Below are positions 23,387 to 35,537 of a stretch of 64,000 nt of DNA, piece after piece (within the stretch, counting starts at the first letter, position 1; every line of letters starts with the position of its first letter). The DNA comes from Codonopsis lanceolata (taxonomy: Eukaryota > Streptophyta > Magnoliopsida > Asterales > Campanulaceae), in assembly GCA_013146195.2 (NCBI GenBank), contig CM028377.1:33733632-33797631 (forward strand), in the 5' to 3' direction. The notes beneath the pieces were generated by a model that had not been told where the DNA came from, did not search any database, and was given only the letters and a program-made list of their open reading frames with translations. Both the position numbers and the translations under genes were made by a program.

Positions 23387-23726
23387 GCTCCTAACCATCT
23401 AGAACGTAATTTACCAGGAAATAATTTCAACTTTGAATGATAAAGTAAAACTTTTTGACCAACATGAAAATCATTCCTAGAAATCATACAATCATGAAAG
23501 GCTTTTGTTTTTTCCTTGTAAATCCTCGAGCTCTCATAGGCGTCATTGTGAATTTCTTCCAATCTTGAATTTGCTATTTCCGCAACGCACTCGCTTCATC
23601 CATTTTCCTATTGCATTGCTTGATAGCCCAATATGCACGATGTTCCAACTCTACCGGGAGGTGACAAGGCTTACCAAATACCAAACGATACAGAGACATA
23701 CCTATCGGCGTTTTGTAAGTCGTCCG
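23387..23726 (-). pseudogene. Athila-like integrase, C-terminal part
   Basis: On the - strand the frame reads TTYKTPIGMSLYRLVFGKP from the solo LTR junction (23726 downward). It then gives HLPVELEHRAYWAIKQCN (about 23600-23660), ESSRIYKEKTKAFHD (about 23485-23530) and GQKVLLYHSKLKLFPGKLRS (about 23405-23464). This is the classical Athila integrase tail. Its N-terminal continuation is on the far side of the 3.07 kb solo LTR (26800-27665). Only minor damage is visible within this piece. Confidence 0.85.
23723..23726. other. Target site duplication TCCG (left) of solo LTR C
   Basis: TCCG at 23723-23726 and again at 26800-26803. Removing the LTR and one copy restores an uninterrupted integrase reading frame (GAT TAC CGG ACG ACT TAC on the - strand). 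Confidence 0.8.
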
Positions 23727-24459
23727 TGTGAGAACCCAAACCCCATTTCATGTTTGTCATCATTATAACATGTTTGTTGTAGGTCTTGACATGTTAGAGA
23801 CTTCATTTCATTCATATCATGTTGGCATTGAGTTGGTTGAGATCATAATAGAGTAATGGTCTTCCATGCGTTGCATGCATTGTTGTTGTTGTTTCGGGTA
23901 TTCGTATTAACGTGTTAGCACCTTAATAAGTCTCATGAGAGTCTTAATACCTTGCATATAAGGTTTAAAATGTTCATCTTAGTTGTTTCATGCTTTGTTG
24001 GGAGTTTAGAAGCTTCGTTGCTTCGTTTGTGTTTTGTGGTTTTACATCATTGCTTGTATTGCCTTCATTTCGTCTCGAGAGAAGTTCGGATGAGTTCTAG
24101 GCCTTGAATACAATCCATAACCATGATTAAACAAGCCTAATACATGTTCATTCTATTCTAGTTTGAGTTGGGTTTGATTCATGTTTGATTCGTTGGCCAA
24201 TTGTCGAGTGGTTCCAGCCATGTTTTCACTTGATTCTGATGTGTTTCGGGTGTGTTTCCGACTTGTTTTGGGTTTGGTTACACCTTAGGATTGTTGCCTA
24301 TGAGTTTGAGATCATTTAGGACACGTTTAGATGAAGTTTAAGTGTTGAACCTCGCGGCCGCATGGCTCTTGGATCAGTGGCTCGCATTGAGATGCTGAGA
24401 GCAAGTGAAAATGTTCAGATTCTGAGTACAGAGACCATGCACTCGCATGGTCATAATTT

Positions 24460-24473
24460 GATGCGACCGCATC
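24460..24473. promoter_or_regulatory. GATGCGACCGCATC palindrome in LTR C
   Basis: This is the exact reverse complement of the palindrome in LTR A (3608-3621), about 215 bp upstream of the TATA box. A looser partner, CCATGCACTCGCATGG, lies at 24435-24450. Confidence 0.45.
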
Positions 24474-24687
24474 ATACTGAAATCTGGTTTTGTGAGTTTT
24501 GAGTGGGTTTTGGCTATTGACCCTTGAGCCCTTGCCCCTTGGCCGACCTTGGTGACTCAAAGCCCTCTTTGTTGACTCTTCAACAACCCTTTTGAGCCCT
24601 TGGATCATCCCTTATCAAAGGCTATCCTTCCTTGGCCAATGAGAAGCCAATTAACCCATTCACTTGGATTAGGGCTTTTATGGTAAG

Positions 24688-24695
24688 TATATAAG
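24688..24695 (+). promoter_or_regulatory. TATA box of LTR C
   Basis: TATATAAG within GGTAAGTATATAAGCC. Its position relative to the palindrome is like that in LTRs A and B. Confidence 0.5.
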
Positions 24696-26799
24696 CCATT
24701 TGTTCAACCAAATCAGCCATTGTTGATCAAAAACTCCAGAGAATCAGAGGCTCTTCCTCCATTTTCGTCCATAGCAAGATCACCAACTTGAGAGACCATT
24801 TCCCGGAGATCCGGTGGTCCGATCGACGAACCGAGACCGCCAAATCGAAGCCCTCGATCTTCTCTACAACAATCCTTGCTTTTATCACTCATTCATCTAT
24901 TAATCTTAGGACTAAGGTGAGTGACAATTCCCTGAGATTTCCATGTTTAATAAAATAACATGACCCCTTCATTATAGTTGTTTTAATGTTGATTGTGAAC
25001 ATCTTTTGTGAAGACAAAACCTTCAATTCAACATATAAAATATGAGTATGATTTTATGAAATCTCTATGAAGTTATGATTTTGACATTTTGTAAAACATG
25101 AATGTTGTTTATAATGAGCTTGGGAATAACTCTTGTGAAAGAATTCGGTTCAATTCAAGGTTTAACAAAATCACCGAAACTAGGGTTTGAAACTCGGGAT
25201 TGTGTTTAAGGCTAGTTTAAGAACATGAACGGCTTAGTTATCAAGTTCTAAATGAACGGAGAACTTAGAAAAGGGCAATGTGATACATATAGTATCAATG
25301 CTCTACTTGGTTGAATTTTAGTAAAACTCACCGGAGTTGAAATTAGGGAGTTATCGAACAATAACGACTCCACAATCAATCCCTTCGACGAATGTAGTTC
25401 GTTAGACTAATGAATTAGCTTACGATACTTTGAGATGGATTGATGATTACGCCTTGATGTATGTGTGCTTGTAAGACTCAATCGAGTTCTTATGCGGTTT
25501 GTGTGATCGTGTGAAGTAAATGCATGATTGAGAGCATGTTGTAGAATAATGTATCTATTTGACATGTTGAATTCGCTCTTGTCGAATTCGTATTTGAATC
25601 CTTAAATGAGTAAACAACTACTTGTTGAATAAGTTCGCTCTTGTCGAACTTGTTCCTTATTTGAGATTATATGACGAGTAAACATCTACTTGGCATTGCA
25701 TTAGTCCAGCTGGCATATTTGATTGAGTCGTTGGTTTGACAATGCATCGCCGTCACGAGTTATGGGACTCGTGATAGTGATGGGTTGTTATACCGGGTTT
25801 TTATCACACACGCCTCCGGGCCACAAGGTGGGAAGTAGCACCTTTTTGTAACCAAAAGAGCACATTGGAAAGTCTAAATACCAAGGAGAGAGCTTGGTAC
25901 CCGAGAAGAGAACTCGGTACTTTGATACACTAATCACGGGTATCATTGGCACGAAATGTTAACGCTGTGTATTGCAGGAGCTACGTAGCGGCACCGGTTC
26001 CATAACATATCCTCCTATTATGTGGTTTACTTTATAGCACTTATGTGAAACAATGTGCTACCATGGATATGTGATTTAAGTGTTTATTAAATGAATACTT
26101 TGAGTGACTTTATATTAAAGATGATATCTTGCTATGTATGTTGCATAATGCCATGACATGCATAATTGTTAACTCACAAAGTCTTTATGACTTACCCCCT
26201 CCCTTTTACTGCTTTAGATCTGAGCCGTTCAGGTACCGCTCGTTGAGGTGTAGTAGGATTCTTTCTTGTCCGTGATCATACGCGACGAGCTTGTGGTTTT
26301 TAGATGTCCTTATTTTGTTCTCTTTTGTAAGGACGTTGGGTTTAGCAAGTCATTTAGACTTCGCTTGGGAACTTTGTTTATTTGGATTTATGTTTCTACT
26401 TGTAGTTCATGTATCCTATTTTTGAGCGTCGGCGCATGTACGCCGAGCCTTGTATAGCTGTAGTATGGTTCACCTGTTTTAAATCTCCCGCTGGGCATTA
26501 CTTTAGCTCTTATGTATTTATGTTGTTTCTCCGGCATGTTGTAGCCGTCGAGGTTTATTTTCATGAACTGTGTAGTGTTGGGTTCCGGCAGTAAAGTCGC
26601 CGATGATTTGGTATAATTGTCTTAATTGCTATATCAGGTGTAAAAAGTTTTAAATTGTTCCGGACTTTTGGTGCCGAGTCGCGCTTCAACTAAAATGTTG
26701 CATCACGTCGTTTTCTAAAACTGAGTCTTTGCATGTATTGTTGTCCTATTTGGACGACTTGGCCTGTGATTCCACCTCGGGTCCGGTCGGGTCGTCACA

Positions 26800-27665
26800 T
26801 CCGGTAATCCCAAAGTGCATCATCAAGTTACATACTCCAATCTTTCCTATTCGGGTTGACAGTTTTCTCAAGTATAGACTTCATTTCTCGATTAGAGACC
26901 TCGGTTTGCCCGCTCGTTTGTGGATGATAAGCAGTGAATATTCGGGGGGTCACATTATACTTATTCATCAAAGCCTCCACCACCTTAGTGCAAAAATGAG
27001 CTCCACGATCACTTATGATTGCTCTTGGCGCCCCGAACCTAACAATGATATGAGATTTAAGAAAATCTACAACAACTTTAGCATCGTTAGTCCGGGTAGC
27101 CTTAACTTCTACCCATTTTGAGACATAATCCACAGCAAGAAGAATGTAAACATTACTATTAGAAGAAGGGAAAGGACCCATAAAATATATACTCCATACA
27201 TTAAAATTTTTACAAACTATGATATGGGTAAGGGGCATTTGATCTCTATGTCCTAAATTCCATGTTCTTTGACATCAATCACAGGTCTTGCAAAACATGT
27301 ATGAATCATGAAACAAATTAGGCCAAAAAAACCACATTCTAACACCTTTCGGGATGTCCTCTTAGGACCAAAATGTCCTCCACATGCATATGAATGACAA
27401 AACTTTAAGATTGACTCAACCTCATGCTCACTCACACATCTTTGGATAACTTGATCCGAGTAAAATTTCCACAAGTAAGGATTATCCTAAAAATAATATC
27501 TGGTATCCCTCTTTATTTTATCCTTTTGAGCTCTAGACAAGTCAGTTGGTAACGCCCTAGTAATTAAATAATTAGCTATATCAGCGTACCAAGGCTTTGA
27601 CTTATGAACAAAAAAGAGGTGCTCATCTGGAAATTCATCTTTCAAGGGTGACACTTTTTCACTTG
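26800..27665 (-). pseudogene. Athila-like RNase H end and integrase N-terminal/core
   Basis: Reading leftward from 27665, EFPDEHLFFV and KPWYADIANYLITRALPTDL lead in from the RNase H side. The zinc-binding region follows: HEVESILKFCHSYACGGHFG (27360-27419), with the two histidines and, across a frameshift, the C..C pair. The core runs in one open frame at 26828-27238: FMGPFPSSNSNVYILLAVDY, the second catalytic aspartate in IISDRGAHF, and the glutamate in QTSGQTEVSNREMKS. Its frame ends at the solo LTR junction in codon DYR. At 27666 homology stops next to another LTR-like sequence. Confidence 0.88.
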
Positions 27666-27673
27666 TGAGTAAC

Positions 27674-28483
27674 TGTCACAGGGTTATTTTTCGTTCCAGA
27701 TTTATAACGCCTATGCGGCCTGTCTTAACACTTAAGTACAGCAGCCCTCCCGTTTTCTCGTTAACTCACAAACTTAATGATAACTCACAGCAAAGGAAAC
27801 AACAAAGCAGCCAGCAATTACAGGATCAAACCCAACCTTATATTACTGCATAATACTAAGGAATACAACACTGTTTTGTAAGGCTAACTCACGCCAGAAT
27901 TCTCTACAACAAAACAGTTTACAGCACAATATAAATGACTACACAAGAGACTAACAACTGCCCATGACCGCCGGGACAAGTGGCTGCCAGATCTGGTGGC
28001 AGTTTTATGTCCTAAAACTGTCACTAACTGCTCAACCGCCTGTGCGAACCAAGCGCCTTGACCTCGATTACGTCAATTGTCCGGCTTGTTTGTGAAGCGC
28101 AAAACAGTCCACAAACTCGAATCTCCCAATGAAACCTCGCCAAGATCCCGAACATTGCTAGCAACTTTGAATCGTCAATAACGATTCGAATCTGCTAGCA
28201 ACCTGAATCTGCTAGCAATATGAATTCGGCCAATAACCTGAATCTGCTAGCATTCAGCATTCAGCATTCTGCCAACATTCAGCATTCTGCCAGCCCGTTG
28301 GTAAACCAGTTTTTACCCCGCATGATCTATGTCATTGCTTCTGTCCATCGCAGCCAACGCCCCACGCCTATGTCCCTATGCCATAGCTGCATGTGCCCTC
28401 GTAACGTGTAGGTTTTCAGCCCACACATGTCCATGACATGCCCCCGCTCATGCCATGGTTGCACTCCACAATTAAGTGCTTAC
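27674..28483. repeat. LTR-like fragment beginning TGTCACAGGG
   Basis: TGTCACAGGGTTATTTTTCG at 27674 looks like an LTR start placed directly against the truncated Athila pol. The stretch has no coding potential. From 28185 to 28300 it carries imperfect short repeats (GAATCTGCTAGCAA four times, CATTCAGCATTCTGCCA twice). Its right end is taken by element B at 28484, so full extent, orientation and family cannot be given. Confidence 0.4.
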
Positions 28484-29245
28484 TGTAAGATCCCGATTCC
28501 CGGTTAACTTGAATTGCGTGCAAAGCTCGCATTTCCTCTTTCGTTGATTGCTCGTTTGGTTTGTGAGAGAGTCTAAATGTGTATGAGAGATCACATTAAG
28601 ACTAAAACACTCCTAAGAAATGTCATATAGTGGTTGACTTGTTAAAGTCAAAAGTCGTAACCCGACGATAGTCGAAATGCGACTCGATTGAGAGCTTATT
28701 CGGGTTTTGTGTTCTTGACCTTGATTTGGTCCCAGATCTTTACATGATGATTAAATAACATGTTTAGATGTGTTAGACTTCTAATTGGATGTATTCCATA
28801 AGTCTCGTGAAGTTTTGAAGCCTCGAGAATAGCAATTCTCCTTGTCGCGTAGTTTGAGATTGAGCCGGGCGAACGTCTCGTCTTTCGGGAGCCTATTTCC
28901 CCTATCTGTTGTTCATCATCTGAGAGGCATTCAGGCCTATTTTGTAGCCCTTATAGGTGCTTATAATCATGGGCTATTACCCGTCGGTTTGCGGTTTCAT
29001 TCGACGTTTAGATAGCAAGTTGTTACGTCTTGCGTCAGTTTTGCCCCGGGTTGTTTTGGGTGTTGTTTATGAGAGTCTAGACCTAATTTAAAATGGGTTT
29101 GAGACTTGGATGGTTTAGTTTAATGTTTGAGGACTTTAAGGGTTCAATTGTGAGCCATTTCGAAGCTTTAAGGCTCGAGGATGCATGCGGGAACGACCGA
29201 AACCGAGCAAGGAAACAAGGAAAGGTGGGAAGCTGAGAATAGTGT

Positions 29246-29259
29246 GATGCGCTCGCATC
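29246..29259. promoter_or_regulatory. GATGCGCTCGCATC palindrome in 5' LTR B
   Basis: A 6-bp stem with a 2-bp centre, followed by a GATGTGACCGCAAGGG half-copy at about 29270. Same placement upstream of the TATA box as in LTRs A and C; the 3' LTR has it at 36293-36306. Confidence 0.45.
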
Positions 29260-29461
29260 AAAGAGGAGTGATGTGACCGCAAGGGTCCCTGAATCAGCAT
29301 TACGGGATTTTGTTCTGTTTTGTGCGCTGTCCGAAATTCAGCCAATTAAACTCAATTTAAATTAAGCCTAAACCTACCTTATTAACTTAAAACTAGTCCT
29401 AATCATTATTAGTGAGATTAGGGGTTGATTAGTGGGTGATTAAGAGGAACTAATCCCCCAT

Positions 29462-29470
29462 ATAAAAAGA
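29462..29470 (+). promoter_or_regulatory. TATA box of LTR B
   Basis: TATAAAAAG in CCCCCATATAAAAAGAAAA, followed by a pyrimidine-rich leader. The 3' LTR has the same box near 36509. Confidence 0.6.
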
Positions 29471-32400
29471 AAAACAGCCGCACTCTACCTCTTAGTCGGC
29501 CAAACAGATCGACTTCTCCCTCCCGTCTTCTGCGAACAGAACACAAGGGCATGAGAGAGCTGAGAAGAGGCGATTTCTAGGGCTTGAAGAGCTCGTCCTT
29601 GGAAGCCATAGCTGGGAGCTTCTTCCCCCTTTCTTCACCGTGAGTTTGAAGAGGAGAGTTGAGGAGAGCAACCTCACCTCTTGATTTCGGGTATGGCAGC
29701 TTGATTAGGGGCTGAGTAAGGTAAGTTTCTACCTTAATTCTCTTGCTTTTGGGCTCCATTGACCCTAGGGAAACAATCATTTGTGATATTTGAGGTCAAT
29801 GGAAGCCATTGTTAGGGTTTGTAGAGAAGCATGAACCCTAGGTTTTCAAATTGATGATAGAATTGGATTGACCTATGTGAGACCATGATATATGTGAAAT
29901 TCATGTTCTAACTAGTCTATTGAACTTGATTACGTTGATTATCCATGAGTTTTGATGTTGGTTTGGTTGAGATTCTTGGAGGGTGTTTTGCCCAAATTTG
30001 GTTTAGCTTGCAAAATTATTGATGTGAGCTTGATTTCTATGTTTTATATGCTTAATAGAGTGTATTAAACCGGGTTGTATGATTTAATCATGAATTGGGA
30101 GTTATGATTGGTAAGATGAGCTAAATGAAATTGTGCTCAAAATGATGAATTTATTCTATGTTATATTAGTGAAGGTTTTGTCGGGTTTATGAGAGTTAAA
30201 CGAACCCGGGATGATGGTTATTGTGGATAGTTATGAATATAGGGAGAATTGAGAACCATAGCTTCTTTGCCCTAAAATTTTAGAAAGGGTAGATTAGACT
30301 CAACGGAGTCATTATAGGCTTGATAATATGTTAAGCAAACTTGGGTTGAAATCCTACGATGATTGGATTTCGTTTGGTTAATGGAGGGAAGAACATAACT
30401 TCCAAACTTTAAATGGTTGGTGATTGAGATGTGTTTTGTGGATTTTTAGTCTTGGGAATTAGGCCCGAATGACTATTGAGATTTGGTTATAAACCTTAAG
30501 AAATTATCACGGTGTGAATTTATAGAACACATAAAGAATGAAATGTGTTAGTAAGACTCAACGAAGTCGTAATAAGGCCAATAAAATGATAAAGAGCCTT
30601 GGGTTGAAACCCTACAATGTTTGGGTTTGCTTGGGTTGTGTTTGTGCACACCGGGTTTTTGGTTGTGTCCTATGGCGACACATTATTTTACTAGAATACA
30701 TTTTAAGCATGCTTGTTAGAGCATGGGACAATAGAGACCCACATAAGGTCATGCGATTATTTAAGAGAAGATTAAGAGAGAATCCTCTTCTCAAGAATTT
30801 TTGTTGCGTGTATATGAAAACAATTATGAGAAGTGACTACGAGGTAGTCATGATGTTTAAGTATGGTGTTGGTGTTATCGATCGTATATGACGATTAGGA
30901 CTATGATTGAGTCCGGTGTATTTAAAATAAAGACTAAATAATGAGTCTTGAATTGTGGATATTTTGAGACTAGCGTAGTAGTCTTGGTTTGGTTTGAGTT
31001 GAGGATTTTGGAAGACCTCACATTATATTTTATTTAGCTTGTAAGCTATACTTGACTGGGTTGATGACTTGAGGAATAATGAATACCTCAATATGTTTTT
31101 TTTTTTTAAACTAAACTTGTAAGTTAGTTGAACACAATGGTTATATGCAAATATATGCATTGTTCATGATGTTTGGTAGAGCAGTATGTCCTACTTGATT
31201 ATATGCAATTATGTGCATGATTTATGAGCTGTTGTAGAGTATTATGTCCTACATGGTTTAATGAGTCCGATAATAATGAATTTGGTCTCATTAGTTTAGA
31301 CAAGTAAATATCTACTTGAATGTTTGGTTAAAGTCCAGCTGGCGGGTCTTGGTTGTTGTGTCGGCAATGGGACGATTCATAGTCTTTGGGAACAATCGCT
31401 ATGAATCGTTGCATTGGGTCCTTATCTCCTCACTATTTGGCCAATAGTGGGATGTGATCTCGAGTTATGCCATCTAGCTAGACATCGAGCTCTCATTTCT
31501 CATCCTAGGTTGGATGAATGTAACGAGTACTCATTAAGGGAAACTGATGAGTTGAGATTACTTGGGGAGGAAACCCCAGGGTATTATTGATTGGGAATTG
31601 AGCCCGGATCATAGTTTGAGGTTTGATCTCATGGTAAGTTGGTTGGGTTTTGAACCCGGATTTGATTGTAACGGTTCGATTACGTTTACTGTTACGCATG
31701 ATTATTTAAGAGCATTTATATGAAAAATAAGATGCTACGTGGTTTATGTGAGTTTATGTGCTTTAAAAATTAAGTACATGTTTCATGATGGTATACTAGC
31801 ATGATACCATGATTTTATATGTTTACGCATTTATGCCATGCCATGTCATAATATGCCTCATGTTGCATTTAGAAACTTACTGGGTCATTATGACTCACTC
31901 CGTGTGATTGTTTTCCCTAGTGTGTGCAGTGATCCCGTTAAATGCGCAATGCTTCGGATAACGACTTTTAGCAGGTGGTCTTCCAAGTCAAAAGCTTGGA
32001 GTTATTTATTGTTATGTTGTATTTATTGTGAGGCTCGAATGTAAAGTTATGTAGACTTTACTTGGGTAGATTGTAGTGTTATATTATGGTTGTGTATTTG
32101 GGAGCCGGTTGTATTGCCGAGCATTTGTACCCTTAGTATTTATTTCCTTTGTCGTTTCGAGCATGTGTGGCTCGTTTATTCTAGTTTTGGTATATTGTTG
32201 TTCCTACCTCCGATAGTTTTAGTCGTGAGGTTTGGTTGGTGGTTTAGCATTGAATATATGGTTATAGTGAATTATTCCTCCGGCATGTTATAGCCGTTGA
32301 GTGTTGTTTATCGGGTTGGGATTTTTGTGCATTTGGCCTTGGTTGCCGATGGTTAGTTGTGCGTGTCTAATGTTGCGTCACGCGCGTCGAATTTTTGGGC

Positions 32401-32642
32401 CGAGAGATTTACTATCTCTTTGGTTGTTTATATTTAGGAGCTTGATAGCTCGGGTCCCATTATGGTTTTGCTTCCGCAGGTTTTGGTTTTTATTTTCGTA
32501 TTGCCGTTATGGCTTTACCTTCCTGTCGTGAGCTGGTTGGCTCGTCTTTTGACTCGCACCATTATGCTTAGCAGGTGCTTGTCATCTCTTGTTTGTCCCG
32601 ATGGCACGACCTTGGGATCTCGTATTGAGATCGGGTCGCCGA

Positions 32643-32654
32643 TTGGTATCGAGC
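32643..32654 (+). other. Primer binding site of element B (tRNA-Met type)
   Basis: TTGGTATCGAGC follows the LTR end. It matches the plant initiator tRNA-Met complement TGGTATCAGAGC except for one missing base. Confidence 0.75.
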
Positions 32655-32750
32655 TATTGGTTAGCTATTTCGCCAGATAGGTTCCTTGGCCTAGTTGGGT
32701 TGGGTTTATTGTTGAGATTTTTAACGCCGAGTGTTCCTTGTAGGTATATC

Positions 32751-33677
32751 ATGTCAGGGGCTTGGCGTGGAGCTAGTTCTAGCAGACCTCGTTCGAGTAC
32801 CGTTCGTGGTTTTGAAAGAGGAGAAAACGTTAATGATCCTCGTGTGACTCCTCAACAAATGTTTAGAGGGGAGAATGAATCCACTATACTTGGAAGATTC
32901 TTGAAGTTGGAACCTAAGGGCTTCGATGGAGAGCCCGATGCTTCTAAAGCCGAGCATTGGTTAGAAAGCATGGAAAAGATTTTTGACGTTATGGGTTGTA
33001 CATCAAATGAGATGGTGACCCTAGCAGTGTTTACCTTGAGTGGTGCGGCTGACCATTGGTGGCACGTGTTACGAGATAATTGGAGACACTTTGGAGTGCC
33101 CCAAGTGTGGGAAAATTTCATACTGGAGTTTAGGGCACAGTTTATTCCGGCAGTAGTTCGGGAAAGAAGAGAAATGGAATTTATTGCGCTAGAACAAGGA
33201 GATATGATGTGGCTCGGTATTCGCCGAAGTTCACGAGTTGGCTCGTTCTTGTGGTTACTTAGTACCGATGAGGCTAAGAAAACCCACGGTTTGTAAAAGG
33301 CCTAAAGATGAAGTATCGTAGGCGGCTTATTCCCTTACGGCTCACGAGTACGAGATGCAGAGATCTTTGTGGATCGTGCTTATGCGATGGAGTTAGACTT
33401 CGAGGAATATGCTCAAAGGAGAACCTCGAGAGCTATTAAGAATGATGATAATATTGGGAGGCAATTAGCACCTCAGAAAGTTAATCAAGGAATCACACGT
33501 ACTGGTAGACAGAGTGATGTTCCTACCTCTAGTCGGAGACGACGAGGCGGTGAGTTGATATGTAATTTTTGTTTGAAGACAGGACATGCCGAGAACAGAT
33601 GTTGGGGCAAGGCAGGAAAGTGCTTTGCCTGTGGTGGTGATCATGTTCGTAAAGATTGCCCAGAAGATGAGGGTTAA
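32751..33677 (+). pseudogene. Ty3/gypsy gag of element B
   Basis: An ATG at 32751 opens MSGAWRGASSSRPRSS. The retrotransposon gag domain follows: FDGEPDASKAEHWLESMEKI, FTLSGAADHWWHVLRD and FRAQFIPAVVRERREMEF. A frameshift near 33215 disturbs the segment before LARF-like sequence, and a second break lies around 33300-33370. The C-terminal part has two zinc knuckles, CNFCLKTGHAENRC (CX2CX4HX4C) and CFACGGDHVRKDC (CX2CX3HX4C), and the frame ends at 33675-33677. Gag builds the particle and binds the RNA. It is the only protein this element specifies; the breaks may be real or sequencing errors. Confidence 0.85.
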
Positions 33678-33679
33678 TC

Positions 33680-35524
33680 GATGCCGGGAGTACTAGTCGA
33701 CAATCTGGTGGCTCCAAGAGAGATGGTAATGGTCGACCTAGAGTTTGAGGTCGTGTGCGCGTGGCGGTTGGCCATTGCGGGGTTTTGAAACCTATCCGAA
33801 TAGGAAGGTACGTTTTCGTATATATATTATACCGTTGCTATTATTAGTGTTATTATGAGTACACGTCTTATCGGTAGCTCATGTGCATTCATACATACAT
33901 TACATGGTGTATTGCATATTGTTGGTTTATTGTTTGATTGGGGATAAAACCCCAATGAGATGTTGGTTTGTGGTATTGTTTGATTTGTGAATTACCGGTA
34001 GGTAATCACACATGATTTCGACTCTTGTGTAGTCTATATATTTATAGGACTATACTATATATAAAGAACATTGAGGATGAATTTGTGTTACATTGAGGAT
34101 GAATTTGTGTACGATGATAGTAACTATGGTTTTATGGGGTTACGGTTTGTCGGCCTATATTAAGAGCGTATATATTCGTATGTATATATATATGAAGCAT
34201 GAATTATATGATGATATTTATTGGTTTGATATGATACTTGTATATCCTATGGGGATATGTTTAAGGTGATGAATAATATACATCGGTAATATTGTATATG
34301 ATTATTATGCGAGTAGGATACACTCGGTAAGTGCGAAGGTTAAGTATTACGATCTATGGGTTGATTTTAGTGTGTGAACAAGTATGATGTTTCACCACAA
34401 TGTTGTTGAAGTTTTGGTGTTTTGGGGACGTTAGAATATACGTCGGTTGTAGCCTTGGTCTAGAGTTTAAGAAAGGTTGGATTTGTGAAGTATAGGCGTT
34501 ACGACTACTAGTAGCCAGTCGATGCGTGGTGACTTCTAGCGAGTTTTCATGGTTGCGTGCTAGGTGCACGAGTTTTGTGGTAAAATATGGTTGTTGTTTG
34601 TCAAGGTAATAGACCTTGTTACTTGACTTGATTTTATTCAGTTATGTGCATTAGTTGTAGGGAACACCTACTTGATGCATCTATATTGTGGTATATCAAA
34701 TTCTCATTTCATAAAATTGTTATCTCCTGCTCATTCATTTCCTTAGCATAGGAGACTATTAAAAGGGATGCTTAAAACCTTTTTATCATGAACCTTCGCA
34801 TCCTTGCAAAAGCTTTTGAATATCAATTTAGCCGGTACCTAAATTGGTGATCAAAAGTGATCGTTGTTGGACTAGGATTGGTATGAATTGTGGTAGAAAT
34901 CGACTATACCCACTACCAAAAGGAATGGACCTAAATGAAAAGAATTTTCAAAACATTTTATTGTTGTACTCTTATGTGCTCTTACCGCGATAGGGAGATC
35001 GCGAGTATTACTTGCGTGGCTTGAAATGTCGGCACTTGATTGTCTCGATTTGGTTGAAAATTGCTCTATAGGCAATTATTATTCCTTGTGACTTAAGATG
35101 CATTATGCACGAATTTTATGATGTGCCCGGAACAAATAGTTTCCGTAGTTGAAGGTTATGATGTGTTGAACTTGTTTCATGTTAAGCGTTGAGGTTTGTG
35201 TACGAGATTGGTTAGTATTGTTCATATGTGTTTCGCGACTCAAATATGAGTCATATTATTTCAATCTAGAAGAGTTTAATGTTGTTGTGCCTATTGAAGG
35301 GGTATTGAAACACGAGTTTGGGATCACGGTAGTTTGATCCTCGTATACTTAGTTTGGTTATTGTGATGGTAGACTCGGAGGCGGAGTCTAGGTTTATGGT
35401 TTTTGAGCATCGAGTGTTCACTCGAGATTGTGAGACACCGTAGTGGTGTCTGGGTATTTCATGTTGGGATGATGACCTAGCATTGGTTTGAGATACGGTT
35501 TAGAATTCGGGACGAATTCTTTTT
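33680..35524 (+). other. Non-coding internal region of element B
   Basis: There is no frame and no pol motif. Ordered blocks match element A: GCGTGGCGGTTGGCCATTGC (33758), CTTCGCATCCTTGC with TTTAGCCGGTACC (34795-34845), GACTAGGATTGGTA (34870) and GACTCGGAGGCGGAGTCTAGG (35374). A short direct duplication, TTGAGGATGAATTTGTGT, lies at about 34071-34110. The order matches element A, suggesting a shared non-autonomous ancestor. Confidence 0.7.
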
Positions 35525-35537
35525 AAGGGGGAGAGGA
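35525..35537 (+). other. Polypurine tract of element B
   Basis: AAGGGGGAGAGGA lies directly before the 3' LTR start TGTAAGATCC. It is the expected plus-strand primer for reverse transcription and fixes the LTR boundary to the base. Confidence 0.9.

Larger units (their letters stand above)
23727..26799 (+). repeat. Solo LTR C of the Tekay/Del lineage (3073 bp)
   Basis: It starts TGTGAGAACCC and ends GGGTCGTCACA, with 4-bp direct flanks TCCG. Its 3' half resembles the LTRs of elements A and B (GTCTTTATGACTTACC block at 26180, CGCCGATGATTTGG near 26597, GGGTCCGGTCGGGTCGTCAC at the end). A TATATAAG box lies at 24688-24695, preceded by a GATGCGACCGCATC palindrome (24460-24473). No internal region follows, so one LTR was left by recombination between the two ends. 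Orientation is + by these features. Confidence 0.88.
28484..32640 (+). repeat. 5' LTR of element B (about 4157 bp)
   Basis: It begins TGTAAGATCCCGATTCCCGG, and its last identifiable bases are GAGATCGGGTCGCCG just before the primer site. It aligns end to end with 35538-39684 with scattered small differences. TATAAAAAG lies at 29462-29470, palindrome GATGCGCTCGCATC at 29246-29259. GTAAGTTTCTACC at 29720 looks like a splice donor in the leader. No function-bearing frame is apparent. Confidence 0.88.

Noticed and set aside
28185..28300. CRISPR-like spacing of GAATCTGCTAGCAA repeats
   Set aside because: Plant nuclear context, irregular spacing and diverged repeat units; a simple imperfect tandem repeat explains it.
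29136..29780. Short - strand frames in LTR B
   Set aside because: The 3' LTR has only partial equivalents (36132-36644), with no domain; chance frames over the promoter and leader.
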